41,190 nucleotides of DNA from Nocardiopsis prasina DSM 43845 (GTDB lineage Bacteria; Actinomycetota; Actinomycetes; Streptosporangiales; Streptosporangiaceae), in NCBI RefSeq assembly GCF_000341265.1, contig NZ_ANAE01000140.1, positions 21,479-62,668 on the forward strand, read 5' to 3'. The notes beneath the pieces were generated by a model. It ran no database searches and was not told where the DNA came from. It was given only the letters and a program-made list of their open reading frames with translations. A program made the translations under genes and the position numbers. How positions within the stretch are numbered: position 1 is the stretch's first letter; each line of letters opens with the position of its first letter. Of the stretch, positions 23,647-31,246 are shown piece by piece.

Positions 23647-24210
23647 ATGCGCAGCCTGATCGTCACCGCCTTCGTGTCCGTCGACGGGGTCATGGAGGCC
23701 CCGGGCGGAGAACGCGGGTACCGCAACTCCGGCTGGACCATGAACTCCGTGGAGCCTGACGAGGCCGCCTTCGAGATCAAGGGCCGGGAACAGGAGGAGG
23801 CTGGCGCCCTGCTGCTGGGCCGGCGCAGCTACGAGGCGTTCGCCGGGGTGTGGCCCCGCATGGAGGAGTTCGCCGGGTACAACCGCAAGCCGCGCTACGT
23901 GGTGTCCACCACGCTCACCGAGGAGGACCCGCGCTGGCCCGCCACGATCCTGCGCACGGTCGAGGACGTCGCCGAACTGAAGAGGACCGAGGGCGGTCCG
24001 CTCTCCGTCCAGGGCAGCGCCACCCTGGGCCACGCCCTCGCCGACGCCGGACTGGTCGACCGCTACCACCTGCTGGTCTTCCCGGTGCTCCTGGGAGCGG
24101 GCAAGCGGCTGTTCAGCGACACCGACAAGGACCTGACCCGGCTCGCACTCGTCGAGCACCAGGTGTACTCCAACGGCGTGCAGAAGCAGATCCTCGACGT
24201 CGTGCGGTGA
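23647..24210 (+). CDS. Dihydrofolate-reductase-family protein (RibD C-terminal type)
   Basis: 187 residues. Start RSLIVTAFVSVDGVMEAPGG, then LLLGRRSYEAFAGVWP, YVVSTTLTE, LSVQGSATLGHALADAGLVD and HLLVFPVLLGAGKRLF: this is the RibD_C/YyaP-like DHFR-fold group that binds NADPH. True folate reductases have other active-site residues, and the natural substrate of this group is generally not known. The ATG at 23647 has GCGAGG about 9 nt upstream. The frame is open further upstream, but that part overlaps the previous terminator and is not coding. It converges with the Atu4866-type gene. Confidence 0.88.
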   Translation: MRSLIVTAFVSVDGVMEAPGGERGYRNSGWTMNSVEPDEAAFEIKGREQEEAGALLLGRRSYEAFAGVWPRMEEFAGYNRKPRYVVSTTLTEEDPRWPATILRTVEDVAELKRTEGGPLSVQGSATLGHALADAGLVDRYHLLVFPVLLGAGKRLFSDTDKDLTRLALVEHQVYSNGVQKQILDVVR

Positions 24211-24266
24211 GTCCCGGGCGGCACCGTCCATGTCAGCCCGTGACCGTTCGGCGCCGCCCGAGCACC

Positions 24267-25019
24267 TCAGCGCCTGGTGAAGCGGTATCCGGCGTGGTGC
24301 AGCACGTCTCCGTCGAACTCTCCGAAGGCCCAGAAACCCAGGTCGTCGAGGTAGTCGATCCGGGATCCGTCGATCCAGTACCGGCCGGTGTAGGCGCTCT
24401 CCCTGTCCCCCCGTGCCTCGTCGTAGCGACCGTTCGGCAGCAGCTCCTGGCGGACGAACCCGTTCTCCTCCACCCACAGCCCCGTGTGGGGGTGGTGCGG
24501 GTCATGGACGGGCTCCTTCCCCCGCTCCGGGGCGGAGCCCGGCCCTTGGACCGGCTGTCCGTCCCAGACCCGGACCCGCCCGCCGGTGATCTGCACGTCG
24601 AGGCGGCCGTTCCCGGCCGGGGCGGTTCCCTTGGGGGCTCCGGGCTCGTCGGCGACCCGGAACACGGCGACATCCGCGGGCCCGCCCGGGGTCAGGGTGC
24701 CGCCCACGTGGTCCCGGGTGAGATCGAGGGTGGCGGGCAGGACGACGGTTCCCGAGCAGTCGACCACGATCATGCCGTCGTCTCCGGCCGCCGTCAGCAG
24801 GCCCGGACCGACCCCGACGATCACCTCTCCTCCGATGAGGACGTCCGCCCGCTGCCAGTCGCCCATCAGCGGGTTGTTCGTGATGACGACGCCGCCGGTC
24901 AGCAGCAGCGGGCGTCCGCCGGGTTCACCTACCTGGGCCAGCAGCGCCTCGTCGCGCCTCGGCTGGATCGCGGGCCCCGTGCCGCTCGACGCGGGGGTGG
25001 TCGTCGGAATGTTGTTCAT
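24267..25019 (-). CDS. Barrel-less amidohydrolase-like protein with C-terminal Atu4866 domain
   Basis: 250 residues. Residues about 35-95 read like the N-terminal beta-sandwich of amidohydrolases (PLLLTGGVVITNNPLMGDWQ, DVLIGGEVIVGVGPGL, IVVDCSGTVVLPATLDLT). Instead of the metal-binding HxH and the catalytic barrel, the chain runs straight into the C-terminal sandwich signature GGTLTPGGPADVAVFRV. The last 75 residues form an Atu4866-like beta-domain (HTGLWVEENGFVRQELLPNG, YWIDGSRIDYLDDLGFWAFG). The intact amidohydrolase is encoded 71 nt upstream on the same strand, so the two are probably cotranscribed. No catalytic residues of the amidohydrolase family remain. The ATG at 25019 has GGAG 4 nt upstream. 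Confidence 0.82.
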   Translation of the reverse strand: MNNIPTTTPASSGTGPAIQPRRDEALLAQVGEPGGRPLLLTGGVVITNNPLMGDWQRADVLIGGEVIVGVGPGLLTAAGDDGMIVVDCSGTVVLPATLDLTRDHVGGTLTPGGPADVAVFRVADEPGAPKGTAPAGNGRLDVQITGGRVRVWDGQPVQGPGSAPERGKEPVHDPHHPHTGLWVEENGFVRQELLPNGRYDEARGDRESAYTGRYWIDGSRIDYLDDLGFWAFGEFDGDVLHHAGYRFTRR

Positions 25020-25090
25020 GGTGCTCCGTGTGTCCTGTTCTCGCTTGGTGGCGTTCACGCGTCGGTGGTCGCTCGGTTCCGCTCGTGCGG

Positions 25091-26503
25091 TCATCTCCGG
25101 GCCCTCGCCTGACCGAGGAGCCGGTCCCGTGAGACGTGGACCTGTTCCCGCAGGTCGGCCAGGTCGACGTCCAGCACCCTTCCGCCCCATTTGCGGGGCT
25201 CGCCGTTGACCAGGACGGCGGTGATGTTGCGGGCGTCCGCGCCCAGGACCACGGTGCCGACCGGGTCGTTCAGCGGCATGTTGTTCAGGTCCTCGGCGCC
25301 GATGACCAGGAGGTCGGCGCGTTTGCCGGGGGTGAGCGAACCGGTCACTCCGGCCAGCCCGTTGGTCCGTGCCCCCTGGAGGGTGGCGAAGTCCAGCACG
25401 TCGTGCACGCCGATCCGGACCGGTTCGGTCTCGGCGCCGTAGGCGGCGTTGACCGCGCGCATCCGCTGCACGGTGTGCAGGGCCCGCATCTGGGTGAACA
25501 TGTCCCCGGCCAGGGCGACCTCCACATCGATGCTCAGCCCCGGGCGCACTCCCACGGCGAGTGCCTCGTCGACGGCGGGGATCGCGGTCTCCAGACCGAT
25601 CTGGGCGTCGGAGGTCGGTGCCAGGGAGACCGTGGTCCCGGTGTCCCCGATCAGCCTCCACGCCTCGTCGGTGAGGCCGGTGGCGTGGATCAGGGTGACG
25701 TGCGGGCCCAGGAGCCGCTGGTCTGCCCAGGCCCGCACGGACCGGGACGACGCGGTACCGAAGACCGCGTCAACGCTGACCCCGATATCCAGTTCCCTGG
25801 CGACGCGCGCCAGCTCCGGCCCGTAGGCCAGGGACGGTCCGGCGATCTCGTCGGTGGCCAGCGCCCCGACCCGCAGGGTCAGCATCCGGTCCGAACCGTC
25901 CGCGTACTCCTCCCGGAGCCGGGCGAGGTCCCCGGGCCACTGCTGGTCCCAGGAACCGAAGTGCGGCCCCATCGCGGCGTGGACACCGCGGACGCCGCTG
26001 TCCACCAGCGCCCGGACCGCGGCGTCGGAGTGCTCGCGCGACCTCGAGTTGTGCGAGAAGTCGAGCATGCAGGTGATGCCGCTGTCGATCGCCGACAGCG
26101 CGGCCAGCCGGGTGCCGACGTACATGTCCCGGGGCTCGTAGAGAGGCGCGTAACCGGCCAGCGTGGTGGTCACGTAGTCCACGAGATCGTCCACGTCCGG
26201 CATGATCCTGCGCAGCTGGGACTGCCAGGCGTGCCGGTGGGTGTCCACGAAACCCGGAGTGATGATCGTGCCCGTGGCGTCGACCACCACCGCGTTCCCC
26301 GCCTCCAGGCCGGGACCCACCTGGGCGATCGAGTCCCCCTCGACCAGAACGTCCGAGCGCTCCAGGATCCCGAGTTCCGGGTCCATGGTGACCACGGTCG
26401 CGTTGGTGAACAGGACACGCCGCCCGGGGTCGTCGGCCCGACGCCGGATCTCCTCCAGGAGGACGGGGCTCCCGGGGTCGTGTTCGATGGTCTCGGAGCT
26501 CAT
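25091..26503 (-). CDS. Amidohydrolase, cytosine-deaminase/TrzN-SsnA-like
   Basis: 470 residues, the usual length. N-terminal sandwich LFTNATVVTMDPELGILERS, metal site GFVDTHRHAWQ (His89, His91), later VTLIHATGLTDEAW with the third His and a Ser-Leu-Ala-Pro loop (SLAPTSDAQIGLETA), and C-terminal TGSLTPGKRADLLVIGAEDL. This is the ATZ/TRZ chlorohydrolase and deaminase branch of metal-dependent hydrolases; the substrate is likely an amino-substituted heterocycle or amide, but cannot be named. The ATG at 26503 is preceded by GAGGAAG on the minus strand; a longer frame to 26554 is less likely. It lies upstream of the barrel-less relative, and an XRE regulator gene lies upstream of both. Confidence 0.9.
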   Translation of the reverse strand: MSSETIEHDPGSPVLLEEIRRRADDPGRRVLFTNATVVTMDPELGILERSDVLVEGDSIAQVGPGLEAGNAVVVDATGTIITPGFVDTHRHAWQSQLRRIMPDVDDLVDYVTTTLAGYAPLYEPRDMYVGTRLAALSAIDSGITCMLDFSHNSRSREHSDAAVRALVDSGVRGVHAAMGPHFGSWDQQWPGDLARLREEYADGSDRMLTLRVGALATDEIAGPSLAYGPELARVARELDIGVSVDAVFGTASSRSVRAWADQRLLGPHVTLIHATGLTDEAWRLIGDTGTTVSLAPTSDAQIGLETAIPAVDEALAVGVRPGLSIDVEVALAGDMFTQMRALHTVQRMRAVNAAYGAETEPVRIGVHDVLDFATLQGARTNGLAGVTGSLTPGKRADLLVIGAEDLNNMPLNDPVGTVVLGADARNITAVLVNGEPRKWGGRVLDVDLADLREQVHVSRDRLLGQARARR

Positions 26504-26620
26504 GAATGCTTCCTCGGTCGGATGCCGCGCGGTGGAGGGTTCCACCGCCTTCACCCCGAAGTCTCGTCCCGCTCCGCCGGGGCAACCAGGTCGCCGTCAT
26601 CCCTGGTGCGCGACTCCCAG

Positions 26621-27550
26621 TCACCGGGGCGGCGCCTCCCGGAACCCCGGTCTCGAATCGAACCGGTCCCGGCCGTTGCGGTCCAGCTCCGTCTGGTCGC
26701 CCCGATCGTGGACATCGGCGTGCAGGGATCCGAGCAGGGCCAGAGCGCCCTCCGAGGGGCTCCCCCGTTCCGCCTGGTAGACGATCAGCTGCTGCCCGGG
26801 GGCGCCGTTGACCGTGAAGCTGTCGTAGCGCAGGTCCAGGTCGCCCGCCTCGGAGTGGTGCAGCGGTTTGGCGTCGCCTGTCTTGCCCCGCACGTCGTGT
26901 CGCGCCCACAGCGAACGGAACTCCGCGCTCTTGAGCGCGAGCTCACCGACGACCTCGTTCAGCCGGGGATCGTCCGGGTTCAGGCCCGCCGCGCGGTGGA
27001 GTTCGGCGACGGTCGCCGAGGCGGTCCGGCGCCACTCGCGGTGGAATCGGTGCGCGGCCGGGTCGAGGAAGACCATGCGCGCCAGGTTGTCGTCCAGGGC
27101 GAAGTCGGAGTGCAGGGCCTCGGCGAGGCGGTTACGGGCCAGGATGTCCAGGGGGTTGTTGAGCACGAAGGCCGGAGTGTCACTCCAGCGCTCCAGGAGG
27201 CGGGCCAGGTGCGGGGAGACCCGCGAGTCCCGGCGGGCCCGGCCGTGCGGACGTCCCTCGGCGCGTGCCAGTCGACGCAGGTGGTCCGCGGCGTCCCCGT
27301 CCAGCTCCAGAGCCCTGGCCAGCGCCTCGACCACCTGCGCGGAGGGATGCCGTTCGCGGCCCTGTTCCAGGCGCATGTAGTAGTCGGTGCTGACCCCGGC
27401 CAGGAGCGCCACCTCCTCGCGGCGGAGGCCCGGAACCCTGCGGCGGCCGTACGTGACCAGCCCGAGGTCCTCGGGGCGCAGCCGTGAACGCCTGGCGCTC
27501 AGGAACTCCCCCAGGTGGAACCGGGGATCGGAGCTTCGGTCAGTGCCCAT
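26621..27550 (-). CDS. XRE-family regulator with MmyB-like ligand domain
   Basis: 309 residues. HTH part: HLGEFLSARRSRLRPEDLGL, RRVPGLRREEVALLAGVST, YYMRLEQGRERHPSAQVVEA (about 12-85). C-terminal part is the MmyB-like PAS-type domain (TPAFVLNNPLDILARNRLAE, NLARMVFLDPAAHRFHREW, GELALKSAEFRSLWARHDV) thought to bind fatty-acid-like ligands. A minus-strand -10 box TAGCCT (27558-27563) lies 7 nt before the ATG, so the mRNA may be leaderless. Such regulators usually control a divergent oxidoreductase gene; here the neighbours are the amidohydrolase pair downstream and the lyase upstream, all on the same strand. Confidence 0.9.
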   Translation of the reverse strand: MGTDRSSDPRFHLGEFLSARRSRLRPEDLGLVTYGRRRVPGLRREEVALLAGVSTDYYMRLEQGRERHPSAQVVEALARALELDGDAADHLRRLARAEGRPHGRARRDSRVSPHLARLLERWSDTPAFVLNNPLDILARNRLAEALHSDFALDDNLARMVFLDPAAHRFHREWRRTASATVAELHRAAGLNPDDPRLNEVVGELALKSAEFRSLWARHDVRGKTGDAKPLHHSEAGDLDLRYDSFTVNGAPGQQLIVYQAERGSPSEGALALLGSLHADVHDRGDQTELDRNGRDRFDSRPGFREAPPR

Positions 27551-27593
27551 GCCGTCAAGGCTAGGTCCGGGAGGTTTCGGCCGGAAGTGGTGA

Positions 27594-27616
27594 GGGTGGG
27601 TGGGCCGCACCCACCC
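27594..27616 (-). terminator. Hairpin after the lyase gene
   Basis: GGGTGGGTG (27594-27602), 5-nt loop, CACCCACCC (27608-27616): perfect 9-bp stem, about 35 nt beyond the lyase stop codon on the minus strand. Confidence 0.6.
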
Positions 27617-27650
27617 AACGCCCGGCCCGTCTCCCGGTCCCCTCGGCGAG

Positions 27651-29111
27651 TCAGAACCCGCTTGCCTGCGCCCGCTCCGACGCGGTGTCCCACTGCGTTG
27701 CCAACGGCCCCCCGAGCTGCGGGAGCGCGCGTTCGGCCGCGTCCAGGTCCTCCTGGAGGTCGCGGTCGCCGGTGTCGTCGTCCGCACCGCCCTGTGCGCG
27801 CAGGGCGTGCCGGGCCCGGTGGAACACGGACGCGTCGCTCCCCCGCAACGACAGCGCGCGCAGGGCGGTGAGGAGCTCGCAGGCCAGGAGGGTGCGCAGA
27901 GCGGCGGTGGCGGTCTCCGTCTGCCGCACCGCCAACGGCGCGAAACTGGCGTCCTCCTCCGCGCCCCGGGACAGGACCACGGTCTCCAGGGACGCCGGGG
28001 CCGCCGACGCTCGGAGGACACCGTAGGCGGAGGCCGCCGTGTACTCGATGATCATGGTGCCCGAGGAACCCGCGGGCCCCGTGGCGAGGAAGGCGGGCAG
28101 CCCGGTGACCGCGGGGTCGGACAGGGCACGCAACCGCCCCAACAGCGACGGGGCCGCCTGGGCCAGGCCCAGCCTCAGGGCGTCCAGACGCAGGGTCAAC
28201 CCGGCCATGTGGAACCCGCCGTGGTGCACGACCCCGTCCGCCACGACCAACGGGTTCTCCTGTGCGGCGGCGGTGAGCGAGCCGACCAGCCCGGCGAGTT
28301 CGGTCAGCGCGTCGACGACGACCCCCTGGACCTGGGGCGCCGCTCGGAACCCGAACGCGTCCTGGACCCGTGCGGGCCGAACGGGTCCCATGAGTTCACG
28401 CAGCCCCCGGGCGACGGTGGCCGCGCCCGGCACGACGGCGGCGCGGGCGGCCTCAGCGGAGAAGGCCTCCGGGTTGGCCCGGCAGGCCAGCGCGGACAGG
28501 GCCGTGGTCACCGTGGCGACGCGCAGCAGCGGGTCCAGGTCGGCGACCGCGAGCGCGGCCCTGCCCAGGGTCAGTGCGTTGCTGCTGATCAGCGCCAACG
28601 CGTCCGTCTCGGGGAAACCTCGCATCGGCGCCCAGGGGGCGTCCGCCGGCCGTTCGCCCACCAACGTCAGCCCCGCCCCGGCGAGTGCCGCCAGGTCACC
28701 GGTGCCCACGGTGCCGTGCTCCCGGACGCTGGGGAGGGCGCCGGTGTTGAGCATGCTGAGAAGTGCCCGGGTGGTCTGCGGGGAGATCCCCGAGCCGCCC
28801 ACCGCGATCTGGTTGATCCGCACGAGGAGCATCGCGCGCACCGCCTCCCCGGGCAACGGCGCCCCGCCCGCCGCCGCGTGGCTTCGCAACAGGCGCAGGC
28901 CGTGCCCCTCGGCTCCGGCCGCGACGTCCCGGTTCGCACCCACCCCGGTGTTGCGTCCGTAGACCGGACCGCGCTCCGTGGCCCTCGCGGCCCCGCGGTG
29001 CGCGGCCGCGACCCGCGCCCAGGCCTCGGACGTCAACGCGACGGGCTCCTCGAACCGTGCCGCCCGCGCGATCCGGCCGCAGTCCAGAGGAGATCCGTCC
29101 AGGTTCAGCAT
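27651..29111 (-). CDS. Aromatic amino acid lyase (HAL/PAL) homologue without MIO triad
   Basis: 486 residues from the ATG at 29111, which has a near-perfect ribosome site (GAGGGAGG) and gives the usual family start LNLDGSPLDCGRIARAARF; the frame could be extended to 29171. Family marks are YGRNTGVGANR (Tyr51 loop), QENPLVV, SSGTMIIEYTAAS and the long helical bundle. However, the cofactor site that normally reads GSVGASGDLAPLA is GTVGTGDLAALA (133-144): one residue shorter, with no Ala-Ser-Gly to cyclise into MIO. The LINGT stretch is LISSNALTLG. The standard ammonia-lyase mechanism therefore seems unavailable; the reaction is unknown. The IclR regulator next door is divergent. Confidence 0.82.
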   Translation of the reverse strand: MLNLDGSPLDCGRIARAARFEEPVALTSEAWARVAAAHRGAARATERGPVYGRNTGVGANRDVAAGAEGHGLRLLRSHAAAGGAPLPGEAVRAMLLVRINQIAVGGSGISPQTTRALLSMLNTGALPSVREHGTVGTGDLAALAGAGLTLVGERPADAPWAPMRGFPETDALALISSNALTLGRAALAVADLDPLLRVATVTTALSALACRANPEAFSAEAARAAVVPGAATVARGLRELMGPVRPARVQDAFGFRAAPQVQGVVVDALTELAGLVGSLTAAAQENPLVVADGVVHHGGFHMAGLTLRLDALRLGLAQAAPSLLGRLRALSDPAVTGLPAFLATGPAGSSGTMIIEYTAASAYGVLRASAAPASLETVVLSRGAEEDASFAPLAVRQTETATAALRTLLACELLTALRALSLRGSDASVFHRARHALRAQGGADDDTGDRDLQEDLDAAERALPQLGGPLATQWDTASERAQASGF

Positions 29112-29143
29112 GCCCGCCTCCCTCAACCTCCCGGGGCGATAGT

Positions 29144-29180
29144 CTGCCATCAGGTGGCAGCTTGATTCCATTGTATGAAA
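29144..29180. promoter_or_regulatory. Two inverted repeats in the lyase/IclR divergent promoter
   Basis: CTGCCATCAGGTGGCAG (29144-29160) is a perfect 6-5-6 inverted repeat. TTCCATTGTATGAAA (29166-29180) is a near-palindrome of the TTCCA-type half-sites common for IclR proteins. Either could be the operator by which the IclR protein controls both genes. Confidence 0.5.
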
Positions 29181-29232
29181 CGAACCCGATGTTCGCCCGT
29201 CTCCCGGGCGGATTTCTCACCGGAGGAACGAC

Positions 29233-29886
29233 GTGGCTGAGCAGTCGACCCGGACCGTCGAGAGGGCCCTGGAACTCCTGGCGGTCGTCGCCGAACAGGG
29301 CGAGGTCTCGCTCACCGAGTGCGCGCGCCGAACCGACCTGGCGCCCAGCACCGCCCTGCGCCTGCTGCGCACCCTGGAGTCCACGGGGTTCGCCCTCCGA
29401 GGGGAGGACGGTGCCTTTCGCCCGGGTCACCGGCTGATCGGCATCGGGGCCAGGGCGCTGAGCCACGACTCACTCGTCGCCTTCGCGCAGCCGTCCCTGG
29501 GCGAGCTGGCCCGCGCGACCGGCGAGTCCAGCTACCTGTGCGTGGGCACGCCGGACCAGGGAGTCCTGTACATCGCCCAGGCCGAGGGCAGCCACACGAT
29601 CCGCCACGTCAGCTGGGTGGGGCACCGCTTCCCGCAGGACGGGTCCGCCGTGGGTCAGGCCCTGCGCGACGCCCCCCCTCCCGAGGGGTTCATCGCCACG
29701 GTCTCCATCGTGGAACCCGAGGTCATGGCCGTCGCCGCCCCGGTGCGGGCCGCGACGGGAATCGTCGCGGCCCTCAGCGTTGTGGGTCCGGTCTATCGCC
29801 TGGACCAGCCCCGCGTCGCCGAACTGGGCGCCCTCCTGACGGCCGAGGCCGAGCGTGTGTCCGCCCTCCTCAGCGCAGAGTCCTAG
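29233..29886 (+). CDS. IclR-family transcriptional regulator
   Basis: 217 residues. Winged helix at the N-terminus (TRTVERALELLAVVAEQGEV, DLAPSTALRLLRTLESTGFA) followed by a GAF-like IclR effector domain (FAQPSLGELARATGESSYLC, TIRHVSWVGHRFPQDGSAVG, VAAPVRAATGIVAALSVVG). The last region contains the usual effector-pocket residues, though the domain is about 30 residues shorter than average. The GTG at 29233 is behind GGAGGAA. It is divergent from the lyase gene and is likely its regulator, responding to an aromatic or amino acid metabolite. Confidence 0.9.
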   Translation: MAEQSTRTVERALELLAVVAEQGEVSLTECARRTDLAPSTALRLLRTLESTGFALRGEDGAFRPGHRLIGIGARALSHDSLVAFAQPSLGELARATGESSYLCVGTPDQGVLYIAQAEGSHTIRHVSWVGHRFPQDGSAVGQALRDAPPPEGFIATVSIVEPEVMAVAAPVRAATGIVAALSVVGPVYRLDQPRVAELGALLTAEAERVSALLSAES

Positions 29887-29913
29887 ACGCGCTTCGGGGC
29901 GCGGACGATCGCC

Positions 29914-30840
29914 CTAGGCGGCGGCCTGGGTGATGGTCTGGACGTGGATCCGCAGCTGCTTGCGGACGATCCAGTGGAGCAGGCGGTTGGCGATCCGCCG
30001 GTGGCGTAGCGCGCTCGGCCAGCTCCTGCGCACCCGCAGCCGGGCGCGCTCACCGAGCGGCTCGACGACGATCAGGAGCGCCTGACTTGCCCCCTCGTCG
30101 CCCCGCGTCCAGACGATCTCCCGCCCCTCGACCCGGTGCGTGACCGCCTCCCTCCGCACGGGCTGGTCCGGCGACACGAGGTCGACCGCTCCGTCACCGA
30201 CCACCCGCGCCTCGGTCGGGCCGGGCTCCCACTCCGCCCGACGCTCAGGGTCGGAGACCAGCGCCCACAAGCGCGCGGCCGAGACCGGAACCTCCCGTTC
30301 GTATGTGAGGCTGTCCCACCCGTCCGGCACGGAACCCGGATCGGCCGCCCCGACGGGCTCCGCCGGGTCCGGGGAGAGCCCGTCGAGGCCCTCGCGCACG
30401 AGGTCGGGGTCCACCCCGGAACGCTCCAGCAGACGCCGGACCCGCCCTCCCTCGTCGTCGATGAGCGCGGCGATCAGGGCGACGTCGCCTCCGGCCCAGG
30501 GGCAGTCGACGAGGAGTTCACTCACGCGTTCGGACTGGGGAAGCCGGACGGCCTCCTCCTTGCCGCCCGGTTGGGCGGTCAGCGACGTGTCGATGTCCAG
30601 CAGGGCGAGATCGTCACGCATCAGAGTACGGATGGCGGCACGCGCCTCCGTCAGGTCCAGCCCCGCGTCCATCAGGTGGCGGGCGCCGGGACCGCCACTG
30701 ACGAGGGCGCCCAGCAGAAGGTGCTCGAACCCCACCTCGGCGTGACCGGCGAGGGAGGCCTCCCGGCCCGCCGCGATCTCGATGGCGGCGCGGTCGCTCC
30801 CCATGCTCAGCAGGCCCTGTCTCGCGGACTGGTTGGTCAT
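29914..30840 (-). CDS. Clp-N-domain plus SRPBCC-domain protein
   Basis: 308 residues. Residues about 10-150 form a Clp amino-terminal double repeat (AAIEIAAGREASLAGHAEVG, FEHLLLGALVSGGPGARHLM; second repeat at LIAALIDDEGGRVRRLLERS) but there is no ATPase module. Residues about 165-300 are an SRPBCC/polyketide-cyclase-like domain (YEREVPVSAARLWALVSDPE, RRAEWEPGPTEARVVGDGA). Clp-N domains bind proteins or adaptors, so the protein may be a ligand-controlled adaptor; that is inference. The ATG at 30840 overlaps the stop of the upstream HTH gene by 4 nt and has GGAGAGAGG before it, so the two are co-expressed from the operator-controlled promoter at 31.1 kb. Confidence 0.85.
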   Translation of the reverse strand: MTNQSARQGLLSMGSDRAAIEIAAGREASLAGHAEVGFEHLLLGALVSGGPGARHLMDAGLDLTEARAAIRTLMRDDLALLDIDTSLTAQPGGKEEAVRLPQSERVSELLVDCPWAGGDVALIAALIDDEGGRVRRLLERSGVDPDLVREGLDGLSPDPAEPVGAADPGSVPDGWDSLTYEREVPVSAARLWALVSDPERRAEWEPGPTEARVVGDGAVDLVSPDQPVRREAVTHRVEGREIVWTRGDEGASQALLIVVEPLGERARLRVRRSWPSALRHRRIANRLLHWIVRKQLRIHVQTITQAAA

Positions 30841-31076
30841 GCCCGGCCTCTCTCCGTGATGTGGCGCAGTCTCTTCCCGTACTTCTTGTGGACGGCCTGC
30901 CGGGTCACCCCGAGGGCCGCCGCGATGGAGGTCCATGACTCTCCGGATCGCAGCGCCTCCTCCACCTGCCGCAGCTCCAGGGCGTCGACCAGGGTGCGCA
31001 GCGAGGAGACCGCGCGCAGCCCCTCGACGGGGGTGGAGGTGTCCGAGGCGGTGGCCGCCAGTTCCATCGCGTCCAT
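30837..31076 (-). CDS. Small helix-turn-helix regulator (autoregulated, Clp-N partner)
   Basis: 79 residues from the ATG at 31076. The C-terminal half is one helix-turn-helix (VEEALRSGESWTSIAAALGV, TRQAVHKKYGKRLRHI). The promoter boxes TTGACA and TAGGTT end 7 nt before this ATG, so it would be the first codon of a leaderless transcript. A TTG at 31085, which would give 82 residues, would lie inside the -10 box and is rejected. Two palindromic operators overlay the promoter, strongly suggesting autorepression. It overlaps the Clp-N/SRPBCC gene by 4 nt (ATGA); that partner may modulate its DNA binding. Confidence 0.82.
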   Translation of the reverse strand: MDAMELAATASDTSTPVEGLRAVSSLRTLVDALELRQVEEALRSGESWTSIAAALGVTRQAVHKKYGKRLRHITERGRA

Positions 31077-31080
31077 GGGT

Positions 31081-31125
31081 GTCAACCTAGGTTGCGCGGC
31101 CGATCTTTGTCAACCCAGGTTGCGC
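31081..31125 (-). promoter_or_regulatory. Promoter with paired palindromic operators for the HTH / Clp-N genes
   Basis: CAACCTAGGTTG (31083-31094) is a perfect palindrome and CAACCCAGGTTG (31111-31122) a near copy, centres 28 bp apart; both are preceded by GT and followed by CGC. On the minus strand they cover TTGACA (31108-31113), an 18-nt spacer and TAGGTT (31084-31089). The same arrangement occurs at 6628-6670. Confidence 0.75.
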
Positions 31126-31150
31126 ACCGGGCCGGGACAGCCGATCCGGC

Positions 31151-31168
31151 CCATGACATCTGTCATGG
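31151..31168. promoter_or_regulatory. Palindrome upstream of the CPBP-kinase-regulator operon
   Basis: CCATGACATCTGTCATGG is an 8-2-8 perfect inverted repeat. TGACA-type half-sites recur at 31205-31221 (TGGTGACACTGTGTGACAG). Sites of this ATGACA-NN-TGTCAT form are what I would expect for a NarL/DesR-type response regulator, encoded at the end of the operon. A possible -10 box TAGGTT (31235-31240) sits 6 nt before the CPBP start codon. Confidence 0.55.
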
Positions 31169-31246
31169 CCACTCCATGCGGAACACCGAACCAGACCCTG
31201 ACTGGTGACACTGTGTGACAGGGCTTCGTCTGCCTAGGTTCGGGAC

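Noticed and set aside
24215..24258. Terminator between the DHFR-like and Atu4866-type genes
   Set aside because: GGGCGGC and GCCGCCC can pair, but the 30-nt loop makes this weak; not listed.
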